In this document: one piece after another, positions 54,069 through 62,456 of the stretch | Numbering within the stretch: the first letter of the stretch is position 1 | How the letters are laid out: each line of letters opens with the position of its first letter | Translations under genes and position numbers: made by a program | The notes under the pieces: model-generated | What the model saw: the letters and a program-made list of their open reading frames with translations, nothing else | Told to the model about the DNA's origin: nothing | Databases searched by the model: none | Assembly (NCBI RefSeq): GCF_025153525.1 | Contig: NZ_JANZNR010000002.1 | Location: 186,001 to 250,000 of the forward strand | Origin: Psychroserpens sp. SPM9 | GTDB lineage: Bacteria; Bacteroidota; Bacteroidia; Flavobacteriales; Flavobacteriaceae | Length of the DNA stretch: 64,000 nt | Direction: 5' to 3'

Positions 54069-57000
54069 TTAAGCTTCAATAGTTTGTTCTGTTGATTTAC
54101 GAGATACTTTTTCTTGTAACCACTGAAATAGTATAAATAGAATCGGAATGATAAAGACTCCTAATATCGTTCCTATAAGCATGCCTCCTGCGGCTCCTGT
54201 TCCGATTGAATTATTTCCTTCAGAACCAACGCCTTTAGCTAATACTAATGGCATTAATCCTAAAATAAAAGCAAACGAAGTCATTAATATAGGTCGTAAT
54301 CGTGCTTTGGCACCATGTATGGCTGCATCAACGATACTTTCGCCATTCTTTCGTCTTTGCAAGGCAAACTCTACAATTAATATGGCGTTCTTGGCGAGTA
54401 ATCCAACAAGCATAATTAAGGCAATCTGGAAGTAGATGTTGTTTTCTAATCCGAAGAACTTCGTACTTATATAAGCACCAAAGACACCAAATGGTAATGA
54501 TAATACCACAGCAAATGGTAATAAGTAACTTTCATACTGCGCACTCAATAAGAAGTACACAAACAAAATACTTAACGCAAAAATAAATACCGTCTGGTTT
54601 CCTGCATTTACTTCTTCTCGTGTTAAACCAGAATAGGCAACCGTGTAATTACTTGGCAGTTTTGCCACTTCTTCTTCAATAACTCTAATAGCATCACCTG
54701 TACTGTAACCATCATTAGTTGCTCCAGTAATAGAGGTCGAATTGAATAGGTTAAAACGCGTCACCGATTGTGGTCCATACACTCTTTTTAGAGTTACAAA
54801 CTGTGTAATAGGAGTCATTTCACCTGTATCTGTTCGCACATACATACTATTTAACGCATTTTCATCTGCTCGGTCTTCTGGTAAAGCTTGAATATATACT
54901 CTAAACTGCTTTCCGAATCTAGAAAAGTCTGAAGCATAGACACCACCAATGTAGCCTTGTAAGGTTGAAAAAATACTGTTTACTGAAACGCCTTTTTCTT
55001 TAGCCAGAGGCACATTAACTTCCATTTCATATTGCGGATAATTCGTGTTGAAAGAAGAGGTCGCATACTTAATTTCCGGATGACTCATTAAAGCCATTGA
55101 AAAATCTTTATTGGCTTTATCTAAATCGGTAAACTCACCTCCAAACTTATCTAATAAATTAATCTCAAACCCTGAAGAGTTACCAAAACCACGAATACTT
55201 GGTGGTGAGAAAAAGATAATATTAGCATCAGGAATCGTTGCTGCCACACCAAATAATTGTCCGGTGATAGCTTGTGCCGACAATGATGGATCTTCACGAT
55301 CTTCCCAATCTTCCAGCTTTATTATTCCAAAACCAAAGTTACTCCCTGCACCACTAATTAAACTTCTACCTTTAATGAAGTTTACAGCATTAATACCTTC
55401 GATGCCTTCTATCTTATCATAAAGTTTTCTCGCTACTGCATCTGTACGATCTAATGAAGCTCCTGGAGGTAATTCGATATTTGCGAAAATAATTCCTCTG
55501 TCTTCATTAGGCACAAATCCTGTAGGCGTCGTTGTTGATGCCCAGTAAATTCCAATTCCTGCAATCACTAAAAGCAATACAGATACTATTTTTCTTTTGT
55601 ATAAAAACTGAAGTGATTTTCCGTATCGATCAATAGTCGCATTAAATCCGCGATTAAATAAGGTATAAAAACGTTTCAGAGGGCTTTTTCCTTTTATTTC
55701 TTCGTCATCTTTATGAGATTTTAATAATAAGGCACATAATGCCGGACTCAAAGTAAGGGCATTCACAGCTGAAATCAAGATGGCAATAATTAAGGTAATA
55801 CCAAATTGCTCGTAGAAAACTCCTGTTGGACCTGTTACAAATGTCACCGGAATAAATACTGCAGCCATGACTAAAGTAATTGAGATGATGGCTCCAGAAA
55901 TTTCATTCATAGCTGTTAATGTTGCTTTTTTCGGATTGTGCTCACCTTCATCCATTTTGGCATGAACTGCTTCTACAACCACTATAGCATCATCTACCAC
56001 AATACCAATGGCGAGTACTAATGCAAATAGCGTTAGCAGGTTAATAGAATAGCCAAAAACATTGAGGAAGAAGAACGTTCCGATAATTGAAACTGGCACA
56101 GCAATTGCCGGAATCAAAGTAGATCTAAAATCTTGTAAAAAGATAAATACAACCAAGAATACCAGTAAAAAGGCTTCCAATAAAGTTGTTATTACTTTAT
56201 CTATAGACGCATCTAAAAACAAACTGGTATCGTAGGGCACGAAAATATCTAAGCCTTCCGGAAGTTCGGCCTTAACCGACTCTAAAGTCACTTTTATATT
56301 TTCAATAATCTCCTGTGCATTAGAGCCTTTGGTTTGAAAAATCCCCATAAATACCGCAGGATGTCCTTTACTCATCGCATTTGCCGAATAAGACTGTGCG
56401 TCTAACTCGATGGTTGCCACATCTTTTAAACGTAAAAACTCACCATTACCTAAGGCTTTGATAACGATATCACTGTATTGAGATTCATTTTTAAATCGCC
56501 CACTATAGGTTAGCGTATATGAAAATGATTCCCCATTATTTTCACCTAATGATCCTGCTGCAGCTTCTAAGTTTTGTTCAGCTAAAGCTGCCGTAATATC
56601 TGAAGGAATTAAATTGTAAGCTGCTAATTTTTCAGGGTTTAACCAAATACGCATCGCATAATCTTGTTGTGAGAATACACTAACATCTCCAACACCACTA
56701 ATACGTTGCATTTGCGGAATAACGTTAATTTTTAGGTAGTTCTGAATAAACGTAGCGTCATAATCGTCACTTTCAGAATACATTGAAATGAACATCAAGG
56801 CACTGGTTTCTTGCTTTTGTGTAACAACACCTGTTTGTGTTACTTCCGATGGAAGCAATGGTGTGGCTCTGGCGACGCGATTTTGTACGTTTACAGCAGC
56901 AATATCAGCATCTATTTCCTGATCAAAATAGACTGTAATTTCTGCAGTTCCGTTGTTGGAAGCTGTAGAGGTGATATAGGTCATTCCTTCTACACCATTG

Positions 57001-57206
57001 ATTTGTTCTTCAATAGGAATGATAACACTTTCTAAAACCGTTTCGGCATTGGCTCCAGTATAACTTGCTGACACTTTAATTGTTGGTGGCGCAATATCTG
57101 GATATTCTTCTATTGGTAAACTCGTTATACTGATAACTCCTAGTATAACTATGATAATAGAGATTACTGTTGAAAGTACTGGTCTTTCAATAAATGTTTT
57201 TAACAT
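54069..57206 (-). CDS. RND multidrug efflux permease, HAE1 type
   Basis: A 1045-residue inner-membrane proton-driven exporter of the AcrB class with 12 membrane helices and two large periplasmic loops. The proton-relay Asp pair is present in GIVVDDAIVVVEAVH (helix 4). The N-terminus is typical (FIERPVLSTVISIIIVI, SLPIEEYPDIAPP). HAE1-type pumps export hydrophobic drugs, dyes, bile salts or detergents; the range here is unknown. It lies between the adaptor and outer-membrane genes. Confidence 0.95.
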   Translation of the reverse strand: MLKTFIERPVLSTVISIIIVILGVISITSLPIEEYPDIAPPTIKVSASYTGANAETVLESVIIPIEEQINGVEGMTYITSTASNNGTAEITVYFDQEIDADIAAVNVQNRVARATPLLPSEVTQTGVVTQKQETSALMFISMYSESDDYDATFIQNYLKINVIPQMQRISGVGDVSVFSQQDYAMRIWLNPEKLAAYNLIPSDITAALAEQNLEAAAGSLGENNGESFSYTLTYSGRFKNESQYSDIVIKALGNGEFLRLKDVATIELDAQSYSANAMSKGHPAVFMGIFQTKGSNAQEIIENIKVTLESVKAELPEGLDIFVPYDTSLFLDASIDKVITTLLEAFLLVFLVVFIFLQDFRSTLIPAIAVPVSIIGTFFFLNVFGYSINLLTLFALVLAIGIVVDDAIVVVEAVHAKMDEGEHNPKKATLTAMNEISGAIISITLVMAAVFIPVTFVTGPTGVFYEQFGITLIIAILISAVNALTLSPALCALLLKSHKDDEEIKGKSPLKRFYTLFNRGFNATIDRYGKSLQFLYKRKIVSVLLLVIAGIGIYWASTTTPTGFVPNEDRGIIFANIELPPGASLDRTDAVARKLYDKIEGIEGINAVNFIKGRSLISGAGSNFGFGIIKLEDWEDREDPSLSAQAITGQLFGVAATIPDANIIFFSPPSIRGFGNSSGFEINLLDKFGGEFTDLDKANKDFSMALMSHPEIKYATSSFNTNYPQYEMEVNVPLAKEKGVSVNSIFSTLQGYIGGVYASDFSRFGKQFRVYIQALPEDRADENALNSMYVRTDTGEMTPITQFVTLKRVYGPQSVTRFNLFNSTSITGATNDGYSTGDAIRVIEEEVAKLPSNYTVAYSGLTREEVNAGNQTVFIFALSILFVYFLLSAQYESYLLPFAVVLSLPFGVFGAYISTKFFGLENNIYFQIALIMLVGLLAKNAILIVEFALQRRKNGESIVDAAIHGAKARLRPILMTSFAFILGLMPLVLAKGVGSEGNNSIGTGAAGGMLIGTILGVFIIPILFILFQWLQEKVSRKSTEQTIEA

Positions 57207-57228
57207 GACAAATAGAGGTGTTGGTTAT

Positions 57229-58359
57229 TTAATTTCTAAATAATGTAGTTACAGGTTCAATGGCGTCTTCAAACGCTGTTTCTTGAGGCGAAATTGCCAT
57301 CCCATTTCTAAGTTTGCCAACTCCTGATACGACAATCTTATCGTTAGTGGTTAAACCCGATTCGACGACATATAAATTATCTACTGTACCTTGAACTTTT
57401 ATAATTGAAGTGGTGATTTTATTCTCCTCTCCAAGTTTAAAAATCATGATGTTTCCTTGTTGTTCGAAGGTTGCCGATTGCGGTACAACTAAAGCGTCTT
57501 TGTATTCGATAGGAAATCTTATTTTACCACTGTTTCCATTGGTTAAAATTTCGTTAGGATTATTAAAAGCGGCTCTAATTTGAATGGTTCCAGTACTTTG
57601 ATTTATTTGACCTGTACTGGTTTGAATGCGTCCTTTTTCAGAATATTCTTTACCATTAGCTAAAATCAAAGTTAGATCTGGTGAATTTTTAATACGCTCA
57701 GCTTTGCTTTTGCCTTCAGAGCGTTGTAAGTGGTCAATATACTGGGCTTCGTTAAAACTAAAAAAAGCATAGACCTGATCAATTTCACTCACGGTCGTTA
57801 AAGGTGTGGTATCACTAGGACTAATTAATGCACCTTCTCTAAAATTAATTGCGCCTACATAACCGTCTATCGGGCTTTTAATCGTTGCATAACCAATATT
57901 GGCTGCAACACTGCTGTAATTTGCCTTGGCTTGTTCCAAATTAGCTTTTGCAGTCTCTAGTTGCACAGGGCTAATGATGTTTTTTTCCACAAGTGGAATC
58001 AACTTATTGACTTCTACCTGCGCTACGTTTACAAGCGCTTTTGCAGCTCCAGCATCCTGGCTTAAAGACTGTGTTTCTAATTTAAACAAGGCTTGGCCTT
58101 TATGTACTTTTTGACCTTCGTCTACAAATACTTTTTCAATATAGCCCGACGTTTTGGCTCTAACATCACTGTTTACAATACCTTCAATTGTAGCAGGATA
58201 TTCTGTAAAGCCTGTGACTGTTTTAGATTCTAATTGCGTGACAGGATATGTTGGAATTGGTGCCTCAGCCGCAGATTTATTTTGTTCGCTGTTACCACAA
58301 CTTACAATAACTAAGAATGCACTTAGTGATGCTATTATATTTAATTTGGTATGTTTCAT
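57229..58359 (-). CDS. RND efflux periplasmic adaptor lipoprotein
   Basis: A 376-residue membrane-fusion protein of the AcrA type. A lipobox (VIVSC) anchors it. The barrel-sandwich lipoyl-like halves are VRAKTSGYIEKVFVDEGQKVHKGQALFKLE and the matching YATIKSPIDGYVGAINFREGALI (both abbreviated), separated by a short coiled-coil hairpin, and followed by beta-barrel and membrane-proximal domains. It follows the regulator gene after 11 bases and precedes the permease by 22. Confidence 0.94.
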   Translation of the reverse strand: MKHTKLNIIASLSAFLVIVSCGNSEQNKSAAEAPIPTYPVTQLESKTVTGFTEYPATIEGIVNSDVRAKTSGYIEKVFVDEGQKVHKGQALFKLETQSLSQDAGAAKALVNVAQVEVNKLIPLVEKNIISPVQLETAKANLEQAKANYSSVAANIGYATIKSPIDGYVGAINFREGALISPSDTTPLTTVSEIDQVYAFFSFNEAQYIDHLQRSEGKSKAERIKNSPDLTLILANGKEYSEKGRIQTSTGQINQSTGTIQIRAAFNNPNEILTNGNSGKIRFPIEYKDALVVPQSATFEQQGNIMIFKLGEENKITTSIIKVQGTVDNLYVVESGLTTNDKIVVSGVGKLRNGMAISPQETAFEDAIEPVTTLFRN

Positions 58360-58370
58360 TTTAATTGGTT

Positions 58371-58871
58371 TTAAAGCTCAAATTTTCTATTAATTAACTT
58401 TGTTTTTAATGCTACTATGGAAGCTGTGGCTTCATCAATAAATTTGATATAATCATTATGAAAATTTAAATCAAATCTTTCGTCTTGATTAACTACCTTT
58501 TCATTATTTATGGTTTCTTTATAATCTTTGATTTCTAAATGTAGTTCTCTAACCGCTTGCCATTCGTTTATAAGGTTATCCATATGTTGAACCACTGAAT
58601 CTCTATTGATTATAAAATATTTTTTTCGATCACCTGTTTTGGTGAAATACTCAATTTTATTTAAATCTTGTAGATGATTAAGATGTGTTGAAATTGTGCT
58701 TTTGCTTGCACAAAGTACAGTTACCATTTCTTCAAAAGTGGCGCCTCTTTTACCTGTAAGAATGACATAAGCCAATATACGAGCGGCTACTGGCGCTAAA
58801 CTTTCTCTAGTTTCTAAATGCACCCCTAGTTTTTCTACGAGTCGCATTTTTTCTTTGCATATATTATCCAT
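58371..58871 (-). CDS. GbsR/MarR-family regulator
   Basis: A 166-residue winged-helix regulator of the GbsR branch of the MarR superfamily: GVHLETRESLAPVAARILAYVILTG (in part: SLAPVAARILAYVILTG) leads into the HTH TFEEMVTVLCASKSTISTHLNHLQ. The C-terminal half is a helical dimer arm. It is the first gene of the RND operon. A palindrome (58949-58968) overlapping its promoter is a likely operator, so the protein probably represses its own operon. Confidence 0.9.
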   Translation of the reverse strand: MDNICKEKMRLVEKLGVHLETRESLAPVAARILAYVILTGKRGATFEEMVTVLCASKSTISTHLNHLQDLNKIEYFTKTGDRKKYFIINRDSVVQHMDNLINEWQAVRELHLEIKDYKETINNEKVVNQDERFDLNFHNDYIKFIDEATASIVALKTKLINRKFEL

Positions 58872-58934
58872 TTGTCTTAATTATTTTACTGCTGTTTCTC
58901 AACAAAAATTAGGAATCTAGTCTAAATTTCAATG

Positions 58935-58968
58935 CAAATATACATTTAGGTTCGGAACTAACCGAACC
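58935..58968 (-). promoter_or_regulatory. Promoter and palindromic operator of the RND efflux operon
   Basis: GGTTCGG-AACTAA-CCGAACC (58949-58968) is an inverted repeat with perfect seven-base arms. On the minus strand TATATTTG (58942-58935) fits the -7 element, and the -33 position falls inside the palindrome (TTC at 58966-58964, 21-base spacer). The location suits a repressor such as the GbsR/MarR protein encoded 64 bases downstream. Confidence 0.62.
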
Positions 58969-58997
58969 AAACGAAGTTAATTTGTTGTTAAATAAAA

Positions 58998-59022
58998 AAA
59001 GCCAACTGAAACAGTTGGCTTT
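58998..59022 (-). terminator. Terminator after pheS
   Basis: AAAGCCAACTG and CAGTTGGCTTT pair around AAA, and seven Ts follow on the minus strand, 20 bases behind the pheS stop. Confidence 0.85.
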
Positions 59023-59042
59023 AAGGTATATTTTAATACATA

Positions 59043-60062
59043 CTATAAAGCAGATTTAAACTGCTCTAAAAAACGCACATCATTTTCACTTAATAAGCGA
59101 ATATCACTAATTTGATGCAGCAATAAGGCGATACGATCAATTCCCATTCCGAAGGCAAAACCTGAATAGGTTTTAGAATCGATGCCACAGTTTTCTAAAA
59201 CGTTTGGATCAACCATACCACAACCCATAATTTCTAGCCAACCTGTGCCTTTGGTCATTTTATAATCGGTTTCGGTTTCTAGTCCCCAATACACATCGAC
59301 CTCAGCACTTGGCTCAGTAAATGGGAAATACGATGGGCGTAATCTGATTTTAGATTTGCCAAACATTTCGGTAGTGAAATACTGAAGGGTTTGTTTTAAA
59401 TCGGCAAAACTCACGTCTTTATCAATGTATAAACCTTCAACCTGATGAAAGAAACAATGGGAACGTGCCGAAATCGCTTCATTACGAAACACACGTCCGG
59501 GGGAAATAGTACGAATTGGCGGTTTATTATTTTCCATATAACGCACTTGAACCGAACTGGTATGCGTCCGTAATAAAATATCGGGATCGGTTTGAATAAA
59601 AAACGTATCCTGCATATCGCGTGCTGGGTGATATTCGGGTAGGTTTAAAGCGGTAAAGTTATGCCAGTCATCTTCAATTTCTGGGCCTTCACTCACATTA
59701 AAACCAATACGTGAAAAGATATCTATGATTTGATTTTTAACTAAAGAAATTGGATGACGTGCCCCAATCTCAATAGGTTCTCCAGGACGTGATAAGTCAC
59801 CATATACGCCACCAGAGTCTTCATTATTTTCTAACTCTTCTTTTAAACCATTAACTTTAGCTTCCGCTATTTTTTTTAACTGATTAATGGTTTGACCAAA
59901 CTCTTTTTTTTGCTCGTTAGCCACATTTTTCAACTCGCCATAAAACTCTTTTAAGAGTCCTTTAGAGCCTAAATATTTAATACGGAATGCTTCAACCTCT
60001 TCTTTAGACTGGGTTGTAAATGCTTCGGCTTCTTCAATGAGTTCTTTTATCTTATCTATCAT
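59043..60062 (-). CDS. pheS: Phenylalanyl-tRNA synthetase alpha subunit
   Basis: A 339-residue class II synthetase subunit that, with PheT, charges tRNA-Phe. The N-terminal ~85 residues are a coiled-coil arm for tRNA binding. The catalytic core shows HPISLVKNQIIDIFSRIGF, the motif 2 region RTISPGRVFRNEAISARSHCFFHQVEG (in part: RVFRNEAISARSHCFFHQ), and motif 3 FGMGIDRIALLLHQI. pheT is not within the window next to it. It is a single-gene unit with its own terminator. Confidence 0.97.
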   Translation of the reverse strand: MIDKIKELIEEAEAFTTQSKEEVEAFRIKYLGSKGLLKEFYGELKNVANEQKKEFGQTINQLKKIAEAKVNGLKEELENNEDSGGVYGDLSRPGEPIEIGARHPISLVKNQIIDIFSRIGFNVSEGPEIEDDWHNFTALNLPEYHPARDMQDTFFIQTDPDILLRTHTSSVQVRYMENNKPPIRTISPGRVFRNEAISARSHCFFHQVEGLYIDKDVSFADLKQTLQYFTTEMFGKSKIRLRPSYFPFTEPSAEVDVYWGLETETDYKMTKGTGWLEIMGCGMVDPNVLENCGIDSKTYSGFAFGMGIDRIALLLHQISDIRLLSENDVRFLEQFKSAL

Positions 60063-60103
60063 GATACCTAAAAATGAAACGCAAATTTAAGGATTTTAAA
60101 AGC

Positions 60104-60132
60104 AAAAAACTCCTTGAATGAAGGAGTTTTTT
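60104..60132 (-). terminator. Terminator after the lipocalin-like gene
   Basis: AAAAAACTCCTT and AAGGAGTTTTTT pair perfectly around GAATG, with T-runs on both strands; it ends the minus-strand gene at 60156-60563. Confidence 0.85.
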
Positions 60133-60155
60133 GTTTATTATAAATAATGCTTTTC

Positions 60156-60563
60156 TTAGTCTCTAATAAAGACGTCTCGGTATACAATACCATCTTCAAC
60201 GTCATCAAAAAACATGGTATCACCTTCAAAGCCTACTTCTTGTACATAAGTATCACCTTCAGATGTGGTCGAATATAAACCTCCACCAAGGTTTTCCCAT
60301 GTTCCAGATACTGAATATTCTAACTCACAATTCCCATCCAAATTTGATTCGTAGATAAAGGTTGTAAAGGTTCCGTTGTTAGAAATATCGAGAGTTGTTT
60401 CATATTCGCAGTCTTCTAAAACAATTTCTTCACCATCTTCAAAAGATCCAAATAATTTCCAGTTTCCAGCAAATTGATCTTGTCCAGAACCACTATCTTC
60501 GTCACTACTACAAGAGGTAAATACTAGAGTAAAAATGGCTGCCAATAACATAATTTTTTTCAT
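60156..60563 (-). CDS. Small lipocalin-like lipoprotein
   Basis: A 135-residue lipoprotein: signal peptide with lipobox VFTSC, then an acidic linker (SSDEDSGSGQDQ) and a beta-rich domain starting FAGNWKLFGSFEDGE, which fits the lipocalin-like families common in Bacteroidetes. Two internal cysteines (EDCEYE, NCELE) could form a disulfide. No ligand is known. A TAGATTTG box (60597-60590, minus strand) lies 27 bases before the ATG as a probable -7 element. Confidence 0.85.
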   Translation of the reverse strand: MKKIMLLAAIFTLVFTSCSSDEDSGSGQDQFAGNWKLFGSFEDGEEIVLEDCEYETTLDISNNGTFTTFIYESNLDGNCELEYSVSGTWENLGGGLYSTTSEGDTYVQEVGFEGDTMFFDDVEDGIVYRDVFIRD

Positions 60564-60666
60564 AATAATACATTTTAAGGTTAAGTTGGCAAATCTAAAA
60601 AAAATTATTTAAGTAGGATATTTCTTTCACAAAATATCAATGAATTGCCTAGGATTATAAATGTCT

Positions 60667-60758
60667 GCGTTAAGGATGGAGGTACTGTGGAGCTCCTCAA
60701 AGAGAGCGACTACCGAGAGCCTGCCGCGCTGTAGTATAAACGAAAGCGAGGAACGCCC
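60667..60758 (-). repeat. REP-like extragenic element, copy B
   Basis: Read on the minus strand this 92-base noncoding element starts GGGCGTT and ends CTTAACGC, the same ends as copy A at 31130-31223 (GGGCGTT...CTAACGC) and nearly the same length, while the middle differs. GCGTT and AACGC at the tips pair. It occupies most of the 201-base gap between the lipocalin-like gene and the small protein gene. Confidence 0.62.
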
Positions 60759-60764
60759 AAAGCA

Positions 60765-61121
60765 TTAGTCAATAAATTGTGTATCTAGAAAATAATTAAC
60801 AATAGCATCTTTCATTAAAATGCTTTGCTCACCTGCTTTTAACGGTGGCAATTCTTCTTTGATTTTGTAATGTGGCCAGCCATCGTCATCGACAAAATCG
60901 AACTCGTAATACCCATAAGGCGCTAGTAGTTTACAAATGGCAATGTGCATTAAATCGAGTTTGTGATCTTTTTTAAACTTACGATCTAATTGCCCCAATT
61001 CTTGGACACCAATAAGATAAATTATAGCATCTAAATCTAAAGGATCTCCATCAGAAAATCGCGCAGATAATTTCTCTACAATTGCATCCCAACGCTGTTT
61101 TAACTGCTCATCTCTTGCCAT
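60765..61121 (-). CDS. Conserved Bacteroidetes protein, function unknown
   Basis: A 118-residue cytoplasmic protein (MARDEQLKQRWDAIVEKLSARF at the start, shown in part; YYEFDFVDDDGWPHYKIKEELP later). I have no named family for it, but such short proteins next to cvpA are familiar from Flavobacteriaceae. It is divergent from cvpA; a TAACTTTG box (61154-61147, minus strand) may be its -7 element. Confidence 0.75.
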   Translation of the reverse strand: MARDEQLKQRWDAIVEKLSARFSDGDPLDLDAIIYLIGVQELGQLDRKFKKDHKLDLMHIAICKLLAPYGYYEFDFVDDDGWPHYKIKEELPPLKAGEQSILMKDAIVNYFLDTQFID

Positions 61122-61208
61122 ATCTCAAGTTCAAAATCTAGGTTGGCAAAGTTACATAAACTATGTGATGCTTTTTAGCGTTATTTATATAAAATCGTAA
61201 AAATTATG

Positions 61209-61216
61209 TAGGTTTG
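61209..61216 (+). promoter_or_regulatory. -7 promoter element before cvpA
   Basis: TAGGTTTG matches TAnnTTTG, with TTA at 61185-61187 after a 21-base spacer as a -33-like element and the ATG 16 bases downstream. Confidence 0.45.
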
Positions 61217-61232
61217 TTAAAACGAACTAGGG

Positions 61233-61763
61233 ATGACAGTAATTGATATTATTTTAGGAGCGCTTTTGTTATTTGGGCTTATACGAGGGTTTATGAAAGG
61301 GCTTTTTGTAGAAGTGGCGTCACTTGTGGCTCTCGTGGCTGGTGTTTATGGTGCGATTCACTTTAGTAATTTTGCTGCTGAATTTTTAGACAGTAAGCTT
61401 GATTGGGATGAAAAATACATCAATATTGTAGCCTTTGCCATTACGTTTGTTATTATCGTCTTAATAATTGCACTTGCAGGAAAAGCCCTTACTAAATTAG
61501 CTGATTTTGCTGCACTTGGGATTTTAAATAAATTACTAGGCGGCGTGTTTGGGGCTCTTAAAATAGGCTTAATTTTAAGTGTTTTGCTTATTGTTTTCGA
61601 TACGATGAATAATTCTATTCCTTTTGCTGATGAAGAAGATCTGGAAGATTCTATTTTATACCAGCCTGTGAAAGGATTGGCGCCCATGATTTTCCCGAGT
61701 ATTTTAAATAAAGGGAAAGATGATCCTGCTGATGACCCTGATGAAGCAACATCTGAAGCATAA
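61233..61763 (+). CDS. CvpA family membrane protein
   Basis: A 176-residue protein with four hydrophobic helices and an acidic C-terminal tail (KGKDDPADDPDEATSEA). The family signature is DIILGALLLFGLIRGFMKGLFVEVASLVAL (in part: LIRGFMKGLFVEVASL). CvpA relatives are named for colicin V production and have been linked to envelope homeostasis and biofilm; the mechanism is not known. It is a single-gene unit. Confidence 0.9.
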   Translation: MTVIDIILGALLLFGLIRGFMKGLFVEVASLVALVAGVYGAIHFSNFAAEFLDSKLDWDEKYINIVAFAITFVIIVLIIALAGKALTKLADFAALGILNKLLGGVFGALKIGLILSVLLIVFDTMNNSIPFADEEDLEDSILYQPVKGLAPMIFPSILNKGKDDPADDPDEATSEA

Positions 61764-61794
61764 AAAAACTGCCTATTGACATAGACAGTTTTTT
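61763..61794. terminator. Bidirectional terminator between cvpA and carbonic anhydrase
   Basis: AAAAAACTG-c-CTAT and ATAG-a-CAGTTTTTT form a stem with one internal mismatch around TGAC; T-runs are present on both strands, between convergent genes. Confidence 0.82.
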
Positions 61795-61815
61795 AAGGTA
61801 TTAAATGTTGTTGTT

Positions 61816-62445
61816 TTAAAGCATTTCTACTTTTCCGGTGTGTAAACTGTAAACACCTCCAACAATTTTTATTTCTCCATTGTCTTCCATTTCGGTTAGA
61901 ATCTGACTTTTTTCACGAATACGCTCAATGGTTAATTTTACATTATTCTCTACAGTTTTAGCGACAAATTCTTTATTCGAGGAATTGGCTTCACCATCAA
62001 CTTCATTGGCTGATTTTCTAACGGCTGGCATGATATTGTCTAACATCGCTGTAATATTTCCTAATTCTACACCATCACAGGCTGCTTTAACAGCTCCACA
62101 GCTTTCGTGACCTAAAACTAAGATCAACTTACTACCTGCGACATTGCAAGAGTATTCTAAGCTTCCTAAGATATCTGTATTTTCAAAATTCCCAGCAACT
62201 CTTGCGACGAATACATCACCTATAGCTTGGTCTAATACTGTTTCTACAGGTACGCGAGAGTCGATACATGATAATACAACAGCTTTTGGAAATTGCCCTC
62301 CAATCGTTTGATTCACTAATGCTGAATTATCTGTGGCTTGAGAATTTCCGTTTACAAAACGGTTATTTCCTTCTAATAAATCTTGTAATACACCGTTTGG
62401 TGTTAATGCGCTTTGTGCGTCTTTTGTTATTGCAATATTCTTCAT
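61816..62445 (-). CDS. Beta-class carbonic anhydrase
   Basis: A 209-residue zinc enzyme that interconverts CO2 and bicarbonate. The zinc ligands and catalytic dyad are present: Cys60, Asp62 and Arg64 in LSCIDSRVP, and His113 and Cys116 in GHESCGAV. It lies 11 bases behind the SulP transporter gene on the same strand, so both are made together; a bicarbonate importer feeding or fed by the anhydrase is the natural reading. Confidence 0.94.
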   Translation of the reverse strand: MKNIAITKDAQSALTPNGVLQDLLEGNNRFVNGNSQATDNSALVNQTIGGQFPKAVVLSCIDSRVPVETVLDQAIGDVFVARVAGNFENTDILGSLEYSCNVAGSKLILVLGHESCGAVKAACDGVELGNITAMLDNIMPAVRKSANEVDGEANSSNKEFVAKTVENNVKLTIERIREKSQILTEMEDNGEIKIVGGVYSLHTGKVEML

Positions 62446-62456
62446 TTTAAATTTTA

